This document shows positions 32,396-42,204 of a DNA stretch of 64,000 nucleotides, piece by piece. The notes under the pieces are model-generated. The model did no database searches, was not told the DNA's origin, and was given only the letters and a program-made list of their open reading frames with translations. Numbering within the stretch: the first letter of the stretch is position 1; the number at the start of each line of letters is the position of its first letter. The translations under genes and the position numbers were made by a program. Source of the DNA: Aurantiochytrium sp. KH105 (lineage: Eukaryota; Sar; Bigyra; Thraustochytrida; Thraustochytriidae); NCBI GenBank assembly GCA_003116975.1, contig BGKB01000027.1:124001-188000 (forward strand). Reading direction: 5' to 3'.

Positions 32396-33342
32396 CTTCT
32401 TGTGAAGTTGCTGTCTGTCTGTCTGCTTGCTTCTCTGTCTCTCTGCTAGCTTGACTGCGCTTCAGGTCTTGCGATTGCTTTCTGGTTTGCTGCAAAGTTG
32501 CCGGTCTGGTGCACGTGCTCTGGGCCAGCCCCCCCCTCTGGTCGCCGCCCTCCGACGCCATCCTTCTGTCCCCCGCAGTCCTCCGCGACCGCCCGTGTGC
32601 AACATGGAGGGTGGCCTTCTTTCGCAGCCAGTTACTCCCCCTCTTAGTATCCCATACACCCAGGGAGGACAACTCTTGCTCCACTGCAGCTTTCAGTTGC
32701 AGTGGCATGAGGGGTCTAACTTCGATTCTTGTGCCAGTGGCATAGGAGGACGAAACGATATTTTCCTTGATAACCCCTTGCACGTGCTAGGTGTCCAAAA
32801 ACGGTGTGCGCGTGGCCAGGTGTTGGTGTTGTCCAAGCGAGTCCAAGCGAGTGTGCGCTGCCGCTCAAGTCGCCAAATCGGGCGGCGTAAGTTGGCCAAG
32901 CGAGAGAGGCACTTGCGGCACAAGCCCCAGGGCCGCTGTCCCTGCCCGAGCAGCTGCAGCCATCCCAGTCCGAGTCCGAGTCGGAGACGCACGAGACGCT
33001 ATCGTTGTGCATGATCACGACATCTTCGTTGAGGGCCACATTGTCTGGGTGTGCATTTTCTTACATGATATAACAGTAAAGAGGTGCGCCGCAATGCGCC
33101 GCAACGCAAATTTGGCGCAAGGCAAACCGGCGCAAGGCAAGCTAGCCTAAAAGCGAAGGCGTGCATGAGCACCGGTAGTAGAGCCGCGCGAAGAGCTGCG
33201 AGGACGCCCTCGAGCTCGCGCTCGCGCCTGCCTGCCGTCGGTGGCTGGGAAAGCGATCGTGTGGTCGCTGTTTAGACAAGGCCAGCACGCCAGCAGAGAA
33301 AGCGAGGCCCCGGCTCGCCCGCGAGCGGCAAGTACTTTGCCG
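32396..33342. other. Intergenic, no gene recognised
   Basis: Begins with a CTGT tetramer run (about 32408-32425) in the probable leader of the EF-hand gene. Open frames here have no domain character. Confidence 0.45.
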
Positions 33343-33471
33343 CCCGACACACTTTACTTGCAAACTGGCAACATGACGGGATCCATGCTTGGTTTCCACG
33401 ACCAGCGCTGCCTGCGGCTCGCCAAGGCGCTCCAGGCCTCGCTTGACGGGCTCAAGTCCAAGGCTCAATGA
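33343..33471 (+). pseudogene. C-terminal remnant of a beta-lactamase-like gene (copy 1)
   Basis: The last about 43 codons of an open frame read LYLQTGNMTGSMLGFHDQRC and onwards to a stop, matching the tail of the second remnant (YLQKGNMLGSLFQRCLR). Nothing upstream in the same frame resembles the rest of such a protein. It looks like a detached 3' end, left by duplication and loss. Confidence 0.5.
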
Positions 33472-33737
33472 TTTACCCGCCTTTAATATTTTTGGCGAGC
33501 TGCACGGTCCGTAGGTCATTCGACATGTGCGGTCAACCTCGGACCGCTTTGCGCGAGCATTGCGTCCTGTCGGATCTTGCGGCTCAAGGCCTGAGCCAAC
33601 CCAGCTTCCTTCTTATTTACTTACGCGTCTGATCTTGGCACGCGATCAAGCTCGCAATCGTGGGCAAGCTCAAGACATGATGACCAAGCGCTGTCAGTGT
33701 CACGCCAAGCTCAAGCCTTGATGAGGCGCCCATCGAC

Positions 33738-34201
33738 ATGTCACGCCTCGACACCCCGGCCCAGTACTACAATGACCTCAAGTTTCTCGACATCGAGTGC
33801 GCCTTTGTGACGGCCATCTCCAACGCACGCTCGCTCGGCAAGATCGCCGACCTTATCGCGCGCCGCAAGTATACCTCAAGCCGGAGACCCTCGAGAGGAT
33901 GGAGGCCAACCCGATTGTCAAGTTTGACCACTCCATCCTCCGCGAGACGGCGTACACGCAAGACGGCATCAATGTCATTGGCGGCGGCTCCAAGCCCTGG
34001 CACCCGGCCACCGAGGGCTACATCGGCTGGGGCGGCTTCGGCGGTAACATGTGGACCTGGATGCCCGACGAGGAGGATGGTTTCGCTTACCTGCAGAAGG
34101 GCAACATGCTCGGCTCCCTCTTTCAGCGCTGCCTGCGCATCATCAAGGTGCTGAGCATTTACCTCGACAAGAAGGCGGCCGCTGAGAACATGGCAACGTA
34201 G
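33738..34201 (+). pseudogene. Truncated, frame-shifted beta-lactamase-like/serine esterase remnant (copy 2)
   Basis: Only the C-terminal third of a class C beta-lactamase-like (EstB/LACTB-type) protein is present. Frame 1 from the ATG at 33738 gives AFVTAISNARSLGKIADLIARR. The sense then passes to the next frame at about 33868 (YLKPETLERMEANPIVKFD) and continues to a stop at 34201 through GGGSKPWHPATEGYIGWGGFGGNMW. NARSL..IA followed by L.PETLERM is the typical family order. The N-terminal domain with the Ser-x-x-Lys nucleophile and Tyr-x-Asn is absent upstream. One frameshift plus truncation indicates a pseudogene; a single-base sequencing error could explain the shift but not the missing half. 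Confidence 0.6.
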
Positions 34202-35058
34202 TCATACCATCACGATGCTTGTGCGACCCACCATGGCCTATGCCAAGTCCCGGCCCACCCTTCGACATCATCAATCTTTCTTTTTTGTGCAGTGGCGACC
34301 GTAGACACTTGAGGGTATTGAGCGACGATGCCCGATCGCTCCTCGGTCGCTCGACTGCTCGATCGATCCTCGCTGTCTGTCCCCGCTCATGTACTAGGCC
34401 TAGTACCGGGCCTAGCGGTGTCGAGACCAGAGGCGGTGCCCATGACGCCGCGCGCGATGCAGATGTCGCGGCCTTCGGCGGACCGAGGGGCGCCTCGCGC
34501 GTGGCGCTTCTGGGCGCAGTGCAGTGCAGATTGGGCCACGCCTGGCCGCCGGCGCGAGCGCTGAGTTGGGTTTATTTGTTACACGCGTCTCGTCTCGTCT
34601 CGTCTCGAGCGTGCGGCGGCGTTCATGGTGCGTGGCCACGCATGGCAAGGTCAGGCTGGCAGGAATGTCCAAGTTGCGCCTCCTCGGCCATTCTTGTGAT
34701 CTTCGCACGCACGCACGCTCGGCACCAACGAGAGAAGAAGAAGCGCACGCACAAGCAGCTGCAACAGCAGCAGCAGCAGCAGCAGCGAGCAAGCTTTCGG
34801 CAACGCGATCCGCGCCCGATCACCGCCCGACCGCACCACCGTTGTACGTTCGTTCATTTATCCATCCATCCATCAACTATCCATTTATCTGGACTTGGTC
34901 TGCCTATGCTGGGCTCCGAAACACAAGTGCGGCCTGCACTGCTGCTGTCTGTCTGTAGGTGCTGGTCGGGGTCGATACGCTAAAACCTCGCGTTTCGACC
35001 GCGCCATCACGACTGATCGCCTCAATTTCGGCGAGCGCGTTGGCGCGGCGTGCCTTGA

Positions 35059-35092
<34 letters not shown>

Positions 35093-35450
35093 TGCCTACC
35101 TTCCACCTACCTGACTGTGATGAGCACTGTGCCGCAGGCTGCAGGTGGGCTGCTTGCATTTGCTCGCAAGACGGGGCGCAAGGCGTTGGTTGGGAAGCTT
35201 CAACCCGCGTCGAAATTCCCCGGCATGGTGGCGGATAAATTGATGGAGAGGATATGCCGCCCATATCACTGAACGAAAGAGCGCCCTCGCATCGCCTCGC
35301 ATCGCCTCACCTCGCCTCGCATCGCCTCGCTGTCGGCAGCAGAACCGCAACTGCCGAGGGACTTTAGAGAGCAGCAAGCGAAGCTCAGCACGCTCTTCAC
35401 GAGAAGACAAGACCCAAGACCAGGACAAGACAAGACAAGCGACAACCAAG
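34202..35450. other. Intergenic, upstream of the alcohol dehydrogenase
   Basis: Holds a perfect 16-base palindrome (34391-34406), a TCTCG pentamer run (about 34585-34610), a CAG run (about 34757-34785), a CCTG tetramer run (about 35062-35095) and CATCGCCTCG-type repeats close to the ADH start. No supported gene. Confidence 0.5.
34391..34406. repeat. Perfect 16-base palindrome GTACTAGGCCTAGTAC
   Basis: The sequence equals its own reverse complement over 16 bases and has the TAGGCCTA octamer at its centre. The same octamer recurs at 29538, 36693 and 60794, always between genes. It could be a protein-binding site; nothing else supports that. Confidence 0.55.
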
Positions 35451-36518
35451 ATGCCCCGCACGGTCAAGGCAATTCAGATGAAGGAGGAGGGCGCCAAATT
35501 CGAGGTCGCCGACCTCGAGCGCCGCGACGTGGCCCCCAAGGATGTCGACATCGACATCGTCGGCGCCGGCATCTGCCAGTCGGATCTCCACACGGCGTAC
35601 AATGAGTGGGGCGGAAACACCATGTACCCGCTCACGCCCGGCCACGAGATCGCCGGCATCGTCCGCGCCGTCGGCAAGGACGTGACCAAGTTCAAGGTGG
35701 GTGACCGCGTCGGTGTCGGCTGCATGGTCGACTCGTGCCGCGAGTGCAAGAGCTGCTTCGAGGGCGATGAGCAGTACTGCGAGAACGGCTTCACCGGCAC
35801 CTACAGCGCCAAGTTCACGCGCAAGTCGCACCCGGAGCACGGCGGCATTACGCACGGTGGCTACTCGCAGGGCATTGTCGTCGATGAGGACTTTGTCGTG
35901 CCTTTCCCCGACAACCTTGACCTCGTCAAGGGCGCCCCGCTGCTCTGCGCCGGCATCACTACGTTTTCCCCGCTGCTGCATTACGGCCTTCGCCCCAACA
36001 TGACCCTCGGCGTCGCTGGCCTTGGTGGTCTTGGTCACATGGCCGTCAAATTCGGTGTGGCCTTTGGCGCCAAGGTTGTCGTGCTCTCGCGCGGCACGGC
36101 CAAGAAGGAGGATGCCCTTCGCATTGGTGCCGACCAGTACGTCGACTCGACCGACGAGGAGGCCATGAAAAAGATCAAGGGCTCGCTCAACATGCTCTGC
36201 GACACCATTTGCGCCCAGCACGACATGAGCCAGTTCCTCAGTCTTTTGGGCAAGGACGGCAAGCTCGTCCTCGTCGGTGCTTCTCCCGAGCCCCTTCCCG
36301 TGCCTGCCTTTAGCCTTCTCGGTGGCCGCAAGTCGGTGGCCGGCTCGCTCATTGGCGGCATTCAGGAGACCGCCGACATGCTTGCGTTCTGCGGTCGCAA
36401 GAACATCCTCCCCGAGACGGAGGTCATTTCCGCCGACAAGGTCAACGAGGCCTACGAGCGGATGCGCAAGTCGGACGTCAAGTTCCGCTTCTCTATTGAC
36501 ATTTCTACCCTCAAGTAA
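35451..36518 (+). CDS. Zinc-dependent alcohol dehydrogenase, cinnamyl-alcohol-dehydrogenase type
   Basis: Medium-chain dehydrogenase/reductase of 355 residues, probably a cytosolic NADP(H)-linked aldehyde reductase of broad specificity. Catalytic zinc ligands are visible as C42 (GICQSDLH) and H65-E66 (PGHEIAG); the third ligand should be the Cys in PLLCAGIT. Structural zinc cysteines are C96, C99, C102 and C110. The Rossmann motif is VAGLGGLGHMAVKF. The order and length match the CAD/YahK subfamily, whose members are about 350 residues. The ATG lies in ACCAAGATGCC context. No signal peptide. The coding sequence is strongly biased to C- and G-ending codons, which often goes with high expression. 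Confidence 0.9.
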   Translation: MPRTVKAIQMKEEGAKFEVADLERRDVAPKDVDIDIVGAGICQSDLHTAYNEWGGNTMYPLTPGHEIAGIVRAVGKDVTKFKVGDRVGVGCMVDSCRECKSCFEGDEQYCENGFTGTYSAKFTRKSHPEHGGITHGGYSQGIVVDEDFVVPFPDNLDLVKGAPLLCAGITTFSPLLHYGLRPNMTLGVAGLGGLGHMAVKFGVAFGAKVVVLSRGTAKKEDALRIGADQYVDSTDEEAMKKIKGSLNMLCDTICAQHDMSQFLSLLGKDGKLVLVGASPEPLPVPAFSLLGGRKSVAGSLIGGIQETADMLAFCGRKNILPETEVISADKVNEAYERMRKSDVKFRFSIDISTLK

Positions 36519-36846
36519 AGTACCACCTCTCGCCTATTATTCCTATAACCGGTAATCAACTCCGTGTGCCTTTTTCTTTCTTCCGTCTCACGCTTGAGTA
36601 CGCTTTCGTAAACTATCCCGGGTCTTCGTCTTCGTCTTCGTCTGCGCCTGCGTGCTCTGCATGCGTTATACAGGCACATTTTTTTTCCAGACTAGGCCTA
36701 GGAACGACAACAAGGCCGCGCAACCGCTCCAATACCGACAAGGATGCAACTTGAAAAATCTGATTTGGAAACTTGAAATTCGAGCATACCACGTTGAAAG
36801 TGATCCGATTGCTTCGCCGTATGTAAACGTTGCAAAACAATGTAAA
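36519..36846. other. Convergent intergenic spacer with CTAGGCCTAG palindrome
   Basis: Spacer between two gene 3' ends. It has a CTTCGT-type run (about 36618-36645) and a 10-base palindrome CTAGGCCTAG at 36692-36701. Confidence 0.5.
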
Positions 36847-38142
36847 TTAGGCATCCGAGCTAGTGGCACTTGCCTTGGCGCCGGAAGTATCGTCTTCCTC
36901 TTGCCGTCTGGCCTTCTTTGGGGCAGGAAGCGGCACAGAAAGTGACCAACCCGCCTCCGTTCTCGCCGTGAGCTCACGATCTTGCATGGTAAAGTGCTCG
37001 GGGTAGCGGAGAAAGAGATCAAGGCTCTCCGTGAGGTATCCCTGAGGGTCAGCGTGCATCTTGTCCTCGGCAGAAATTTTCTTGAGCTCGCTCTCCGACG
37101 TAATACCAGGGAGAACAATTTTGCCCGGCAATCCAAGAGAATAAGACGCGGGGATCTCGATAAATCCGTCTGGATCCTTTTTCCCAAGTGCCATTTTGGG
37201 AAACAGAGGCAGGAGATGGTGGTCGCTCGCGTAGCGCAGCAGAGCACGCGGAAAACCAAAGTACTGATCGTCCGTCTCGCCGAGTGGGAAAACGTCCACT
37301 TTGTTGTTCTGAACTTCAATTAGACCAGCGTTGCCGTATTCGCCGACCCAGACGATGCTACCATTCATCACGTACCCGCGGGGCTCGAGAAAGCGTAGGG
37401 CCACATAGTGCAGCCACCACTCAGGGCAGTACTTTTTCAACCAGTCGTCTGGGGACTTCTGATTCGGATGAATTTCCGGGTAGCGAACCATCAGAGTGCA
37501 AGTTTTGCTGCCGTCACCAGACTCGGGTTCCTCCATGTGCATCTGAATCGGTGCTACGCGCGCTCCAGTGGGCCGCGCCGTGTAATGCATGCCGGATGAT
37601 GCTTGTTGTTCGATCGCCCACTCGGGGGCGCGCGGACCCTTGGGCAGGCTCGCTTGGCCTAGCTTTACAAGTTTGGGGTCAATCTCGAAGCCAGCAACAT
37701 TCGAGCCAATCGAGCCGTAGGAAATGCCTCCATGACCACCATAGTACTTGCGGCCAGTTCTTTTACTGTGTTCCTTGTTGATCTCCTTCACTGCTTGAAC
37801 TTGAGCCGTCATGTCTGCAAACTCGTCGTTCCTGTCTACGAGATGATGGTGCTCATGAACGCCAAGCTCGCTCTCCAAGAGATGAAGAGTGATTGCATCG
37901 GGCTCTTGCGGGACAATCACGTCCTGCACGTCCACAACCAGCTTGTGGAGTGCCTTATTGCACTTGTACAGCGGCATGAGGGCGAGCGTGGATTCGGCTA
38001 AAAAGTTTAGGATCCGGCGCCACACCAGCTCGGGTAGACGCCCATAGTTCTCTGTGGCGCCATCGCTGCCCTGCTCAGTCACTTGCTTTAGCTTTCGAGG
38101 TTTCACCGTCACAGTTCCATCGAACGACATGATTTGCGTCAT
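36847..38142 (-). CDS. F-box-like protein of unknown function
   Basis: Protein of 431 residues. Residues about 33-75 (YGRLPELVWRRILNFLAES, then CNKALHKLVVD) have the helical pattern of an F-box, which would link it to SCF ubiquitin ligases, but the match is by eye only. The rest is well-behaved globular sequence with conserved-looking aromatic stretches (WLKKYCPEWWLHYVALRF, GSIVWVGEYGNAGLIEVQ, DDQYFGFPRALLRYASDH) that I do not recognise; it may be a substrate-binding module. The last 35 residues are Lys/Ser/Asp-rich, possibly carrying a nuclear signal (PAPKKARRQE). The start is an ATG; a second Met four codons on is possible. Confidence 0.65.
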   Translation of the reverse strand: MTQIMSFDGTVTVKPRKLKQVTEQGSDGATENYGRLPELVWRRILNFLAESTLALMPLYKCNKALHKLVVDVQDVIVPQEPDAITLHLLESELGVHEHHHLVDRNDEFADMTAQVQAVKEINKEHSKRTGRKYYGGHGGISYGSIGSNVAGFEIDPKLVKLGQASLPKGPRAPEWAIEQQASSGMHYTARPTGARVAPIQMHMEEPESGDGSKTCTLMVRYPEIHPNQKSPDDWLKKYCPEWWLHYVALRFLEPRGYVMNGSIVWVGEYGNAGLIEVQNNKVDVFPLGETDDQYFGFPRALLRYASDHHLLPLFPKMALGKKDPDGFIEIPASYSLGLPGKIVLPGITSESELKKISAEDKMHADPQGYLTESLDLFLRYPEHFTMQDRELTARTEAGWSLSVPLPAPKKARRQEEDDTSGAKASATSSDA

Positions 38143-38926
38143 GGTCTTTGCGCTCGCGCTTTTGACGGACGGATGCTACGCAGCGCGCTCTGCTTGACTT
38201 CTTTCCGAGAGGACGGCGACTCCTCGCGCAATTTGGTGTTTGCAGCTCGTCTTCTTCGAGCGAGGCCCATCGACAAGCGGGTTCTGCTCGACCGAGTTCT
38301 GCAAAAATCTTGCACTCGCCGCCGCGCCGCAAACTATGGCCAATGTCAGTCGGCAGAACCCGCTCTTGCTCCTCGCACTCTCCTCATAAGCACTCGCTGT
38401 CGCTGTCGCGGCGTGAAGATCTCGTTTCTGCAAAACGCGGTTCATTTCTGCCAGCAGATCATCGGCCCGGCACACCGCGTTCCGGTCGCATGCGTTTGTT
38501 TCTCCTCGGTCTCCTTCTCCACTTTCTCGGACAACGTCACCTCAATTTTACTCATCGAGCGCGTTCCGCTCCGCGGCCAGTGCAACTTGCGAAAGTTAAA
38601 GTAATTCAGCTTTTTGCGACTTCCATACCCTTGCAAGGCGTGTATAGGTAGTAATTGTAGTAGGCATAGTATAGTATACTACTACCACCTCCGTAGGGTG
38701 CACGCGCGTGCCAAAGGAAAGGATTGACTATGAGGAATCGAGCGAGGGAAATCATGAAGCATCGTCCGCAAGCCTGTTTCTCGCGACCCGAGCGACGTGC
38801 TGGCAGGGCCCTGCAAACGGCAACAAGTTGCCAGAGCTCGGACGTGTTCGTCCTTGACGCGCCGCGAAAGACGAGCCCAGCTCAGCACGTGTATATGCAA
38901 AGACAAAAGGACCTGAAACAGAAAGA
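38143..38926. other. Divergent promoter region
   Basis: Between the F-box-like gene and the PhoD gene. A short inverted repeat built from GTAGTA and TACTAC lies at about 38658-38688. No gene recognised. Confidence 0.45.
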
Positions 38927-40990
38927 ATGAGGAGGGCATGGCTCCTCGCGTTGACGACGGTCTCGCTTGCGATAAAGCAGGGAAACGCAGTCTTTGCAGA
39001 CCTACGACTCGCGCCAGACCGCGAGCACGCGCCCTTTTTGCACGGAGTCGCATCTGCGGACCCGCTCACGGACTCGGTCTTGCTCTGGACGCGTATTACC
39101 ACGGAAAACGCTACGGCACAGGTCCGCTGGGCGCTCTGGGATTCCAGCGAGGGCTTAGAACAGAGCTTTGAGGCGCCTTTGGCCGGCGGGCTTGTCACGA
39201 ATATCACCGCAGACGACGACTACACGCTTACGGTGACCGTTGACGGCCTGGCTGCCGCCAAGGCCTATGTGTACCAATTTGAAGCCGAAGATGGGTCTCG
39301 TTCTGTACTGGGGAAAACCCGCACAGCGAGCGCCGCAGGGGCCGAGAATGTCACACTTGCCTTCACTTCGTGCTCCTCGGTATGGTCTGGTCACTTTAAC
39401 CACTACAGAGCCATCGCAAATGACGACTCGCTTGAATTCTGGGTCCATCTGGGCGACTACATCTACCCCGAAATCGATGTCTCAGAGACGTACAGAGTGC
39501 CTAAAGGTCTCTGCGAGCATACGTGGTTTGAAGGTATCGGGGATCTGCAGAGCCAGGACCCAAGCGAGAACGAAGACGCTTACGTGGCTGCCATGGTCGA
39601 AGCTCTCGACTGCGACGCTTCGGATCTCGAGCTCTATCGCTGGGTCCAGGCATTCTACCTTTTGGACCCCGATCTGCGTGCTGCGCGTGCCGCGCACCCT
39701 GTAATTGTCAGTTTCGACAATCACGATCTTGCCGACACGGACAACGCGCTCGAGGGCTCCAGAAAGGCTGCCTTCGAATGGGTCCCGCAGCGCCATGTGC
39801 TTCAGCCTGCCGAGACGCCCGGTGGCAGTCCGCTTGTCAGCACACTGCGGCATTTTCGATTTGGAGGCGACCTTTTGGACCTGATCATGCTTGACACCCA
39901 TAGCGGCCGTCTGTCCAACGAGACGGGCTTTCTGGGCGAAGCACAGCACGAATGGCTCGACGAAACGCTGGCAAACTCCTCGTCCGTGTCGTGGCGAATG
40001 TTTGGCCAAGCCAAGGGTTTCATGTCGTTTTCTTTGAACCGCGCCGCCGAGGGCCTTCAGCTGTATTTTGGGATTGCCTTTGCTCTTGCTATTTTCCTGC
40101 TTGCAACCTGCGTGGGCAGCTCTGTGGTGGTGGCTCAGCGCCGGCGTCGCCGCAATGAATCGCAAACGCTCGATCTCGTTGCTGGCGAGAGTCCCAAGGT
40201 ACAGGAGTCTTCGCAGGAGCAAGATTCATCCTCCGATCAGGACACTCGCGGATGCCGATCCAAATGCCAAAATTGCGTCCGCGCGACCGGCCAGTCCAAG
40301 GTTGTCATGGCTGTGCGTACGGCCCCGCGAGGTCTTCGTTGCTGCACGTGCTGCGGCGTTGCAACCCTCATTATTGTCTCGGTTCTTTGGGCAGCTGCGA
40401 TCGGGTATTCGCGCTCCAGATTCGACACGACCGAGATCAACTATCTGGAGAAAGCGATCACTGAGAACCCTCGGGAGACCTGGGACTTTTATCCTCAAGA
40501 CCGCGAGCGTTTTTTCGCCACTCTCGAGGCTCGCGACGTGGCATCGAACAATCTCGTTGCGTCTGGGGACCTGCACATGACTTATTTTGCGGACATTGTG
40601 CCGTACGATCAGGACGATGCCGATTCGCTTGTCTTTTATGATCCCGAGACGTACGCGGGTAAGCGCTATGGCGGTGAGCTTTTACCCTCGAGTGGATCGC
40701 GTGGCAATTTGAACGAGCAGATTGAGCAACTCACGGGCCTGGGCACCGATTCCTCGCTTAACGCAGGACTCACCAAATTTCTCGAGGGGGTTGTACGCCT
40801 CTGCAACCCTCATTTTCGTTATTTTGACGGCAAGGAGCATGGGTACGGCACGCTTACGATTACACGCGATCGCGTCCATGCGCGCGTCGATCATTATCCC
40901 ATTCTTTCCGTTGTCTCTGAGCCGTCTGCCTCGGTTGAGATGGTCATGCGGGATGCAGAGAACAAGTGGGAATCTGCGTCCACGCTGTGA
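38927..40990 (+). CDS. PhoD-type alkaline phosphatase with internal membrane hairpin
   Basis: Metal-dependent phosphatase/phosphodiesterase, 687 residues. An N-terminal signal peptide (LLALTTVSLAI) is followed by a fibronectin-like PhoD N-domain (GVASADPLTDSVLLWTRI). The catalytic motifs come in family order: FTSCSSV (about 145), GDYIYPE (G176-D177), DNHDLADTDN (N265, H266, D267), LDTHSGR (about 321), QAKGFM (about 365), then WDFYPQDRERFF (W519) and SGDLHMT (H550). Between QAKGFM and WDFYPQ sit two hydrophobic helices (about 379-405 and 480-497) enclosing a polar loop with RRRRR, a Ser/Glu-rich stretch and several Cys. The core family lacks this insert. It could instead be a retained in-frame intron. 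Likely role: scavenging phosphate from organic phosphates at the cell surface. Confidence 0.85.
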   Translation: MRRAWLLALTTVSLAIKQGNAVFADLRLAPDREHAPFLHGVASADPLTDSVLLWTRITTENATAQVRWALWDSSEGLEQSFEAPLAGGLVTNITADDDYTLTVTVDGLAAAKAYVYQFEAEDGSRSVLGKTRTASAAGAENVTLAFTSCSSVWSGHFNHYRAIANDDSLEFWVHLGDYIYPEIDVSETYRVPKGLCEHTWFEGIGDLQSQDPSENEDAYVAAMVEALDCDASDLELYRWVQAFYLLDPDLRAARAAHPVIVSFDNHDLADTDNALEGSRKAAFEWVPQRHVLQPAETPGGSPLVSTLRHFRFGGDLLDLIMLDTHSGRLSNETGFLGEAQHEWLDETLANSSSVSWRMFGQAKGFMSFSLNRAAEGLQLYFGIAFALAIFLLATCVGSSVVVAQRRRRRNESQTLDLVAGESPKVQESSQEQDSSSDQDTRGCRSKCQNCVRATGQSKVVMAVRTAPRGLRCCTCCGVATLIIVSVLWAAAIGYSRSRFDTTEINYLEKAITENPRETWDFYPQDRERFFATLEARDVASNNLVASGDLHMTYFADIVPYDQDDADSLVFYDPETYAGKRYGGELLPSSGSRGNLNEQIEQLTGLGTDSSLNAGLTKFLEGVVRLCNPHFRYFDGKEHGYGTLTITRDRVHARVDHYPILSVVSEPSASVEMVMRDAENKWESASTL

Positions 40991-41574
40991 TCGATTTTTT
41001 AAAATTGTTAATATCTCTTTCTTCCGTGTTCGATACCAAAACTATTTTATCCATTCCATGACCAAAAGTAAGATCATGCGTGACCAACAAGACTCGAGTC
41101 TGTATACCGCAACGGGGATAAGAATCCATCTTTGTTCATGTATGCGTCTGTATGTTTACTGGTCCCAGCTGTGAAAAACCTTTTTCTCCTTGTCCATTCC
41201 GAGACTAAAAGAAAGATCATGCATGACCAGCGAGACTCGAGTCTGTACACCGCAACGGGAATAAAAATCCATCTTCGTTCATGTATGCGTCTGTGTGTTT
41301 ACTGGTCGCAGCTGCCTTGCGATAAGGAACCTGAGTTGAACCTGTGACATGAAAAACCTAGGGGAAAAGTAAGGAAACCAAGCCGTGCGCAGAACCTAAT
41401 CCAGGGTCTACGACAGGAACGCGTCTGCGCGCGTGCGTGCGGGCCTGCGTGCGTGCGGGCCTACGGATAGACGCGCGGGCAGAACTGCTCGCGGCCGTAG
41501 GGGGCGGGTGCAAGCGACGCGGCCGGCACGTGCGCACAAGTTTGTATACGTAGTAAGCACACGATCAGCAAACC
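40991..41574. other. Intergenic, between PhoD and RING genes
   Basis: Contains a direct duplication of about 121 bases (separate entry). The remaining sequence carries GCGTGCGGGC repeats near 41430-41460. No gene seen. Confidence 0.5.
41051..41314 (+). repeat. Direct duplication of about 121 bases
   Basis: Copy 1 spans 41051-41171 and copy 2 spans 41193-41314, about 90 per cent alike by eye. Both begin CCATTCC and end TACTGGTC-CAGCTG. They lie just downstream of the PhoD stop codon, so they may fall in its 3' untranslated region. Neither copy codes for anything recognisable. Confidence 0.85.
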
Positions 41575-42204
41575 ATGGCATTTTTTGAAAACTTTGCCAG
41601 AGCTGCTCGCAACGCTGCAGGTGATAACACGCGGGGCAGGGGAGACAACATTCCTGATTTTTCATCTTTTCTGAGCAGCATGGAAATTTCTCTCCCAGCG
41701 CAACTCGATTCGATGTTTGAGGGTTTCTTGGGCGAAGTCGATCGACTGCAGCAGCAACAGCAGGGACGCACACGTCCCCAACACGACCGCCCACCACAAG
41801 GACGCCAAGGTAATCGTAATCACCAGCACCAACAACGCCACCAACATCAGCAAGCATCATCGTCTGCTTCGCAAACAGAAAAAGTGGACTTCACCGTGTA
41901 CGGGGGATGTCCTTTTGAGACGTGGAGCGTCCGCGACTTGAAGAGATTTCTGCAGGATGTCGCAGGGGCAGCTGACTGCATCGAGAAGCGCGAACTCGTA
42001 GCGCTGTGTCGGCAAAAGGTAAATTGGCCTTTGCCGGAAAGTACGGATAACGAAGCCATTGCGTGCAGTATTTGCGCCGATCGCGAGTTGGACGCTGTGC
42101 TGATTCCCTGTGGACACCAAATGTGTTCCGTTTGTTCATATGCTCTCGAGACCTGTCCCATGTGCCGTGCAAGCGTAGAGCGCCGCATTCGCACGTACCG
42201 CTAA
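41575..42204 (+). CDS. C3HC4 RING-finger protein with SAP-like segment
   Basis: Probable E3 ubiquitin ligase, 209 residues, ATG in AACCATGGC context. The N-terminus is amphipathic, followed by a His/Gln-rich disordered stretch (58-95). A short helical segment (WSVRDLKRFLQDVAG...IEKRELVALC, 117-145) resembles the SAP-like helices next to the RING in RNF34/RFFL proteins. The RING at the C-terminus has C164, C167, C179, H181, C184, C187, C194 and C197 (CSIC, IPCGHQMCSVC, CPMC), complete for two zinc ions. No FYVE finger or transmembrane helix is seen. Substrate unknown. Confidence 0.82.
   Translation: MAFFENFARAARNAAGDNTRGRGDNIPDFSSFLSSMEISLPAQLDSMFEGFLGEVDRLQQQQQGRTRPQHDRPPQGRQGNRNHQHQQRHQHQQASSSASQTEKVDFTVYGGCPFETWSVRDLKRFLQDVAGAADCIEKRELVALCRQKVNWPLPESTDNEAIACSICADRELDAVLIPCGHQMCSVCSYALETCPMCRASVERRIRTYR

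Noticed and set aside
35120-35272. Short ATG frame upstream of the alcohol dehydrogenase (about 50 codons)
   Set aside because: Too short, no domain, and followed by leader-type repeats; could be a chance frame.
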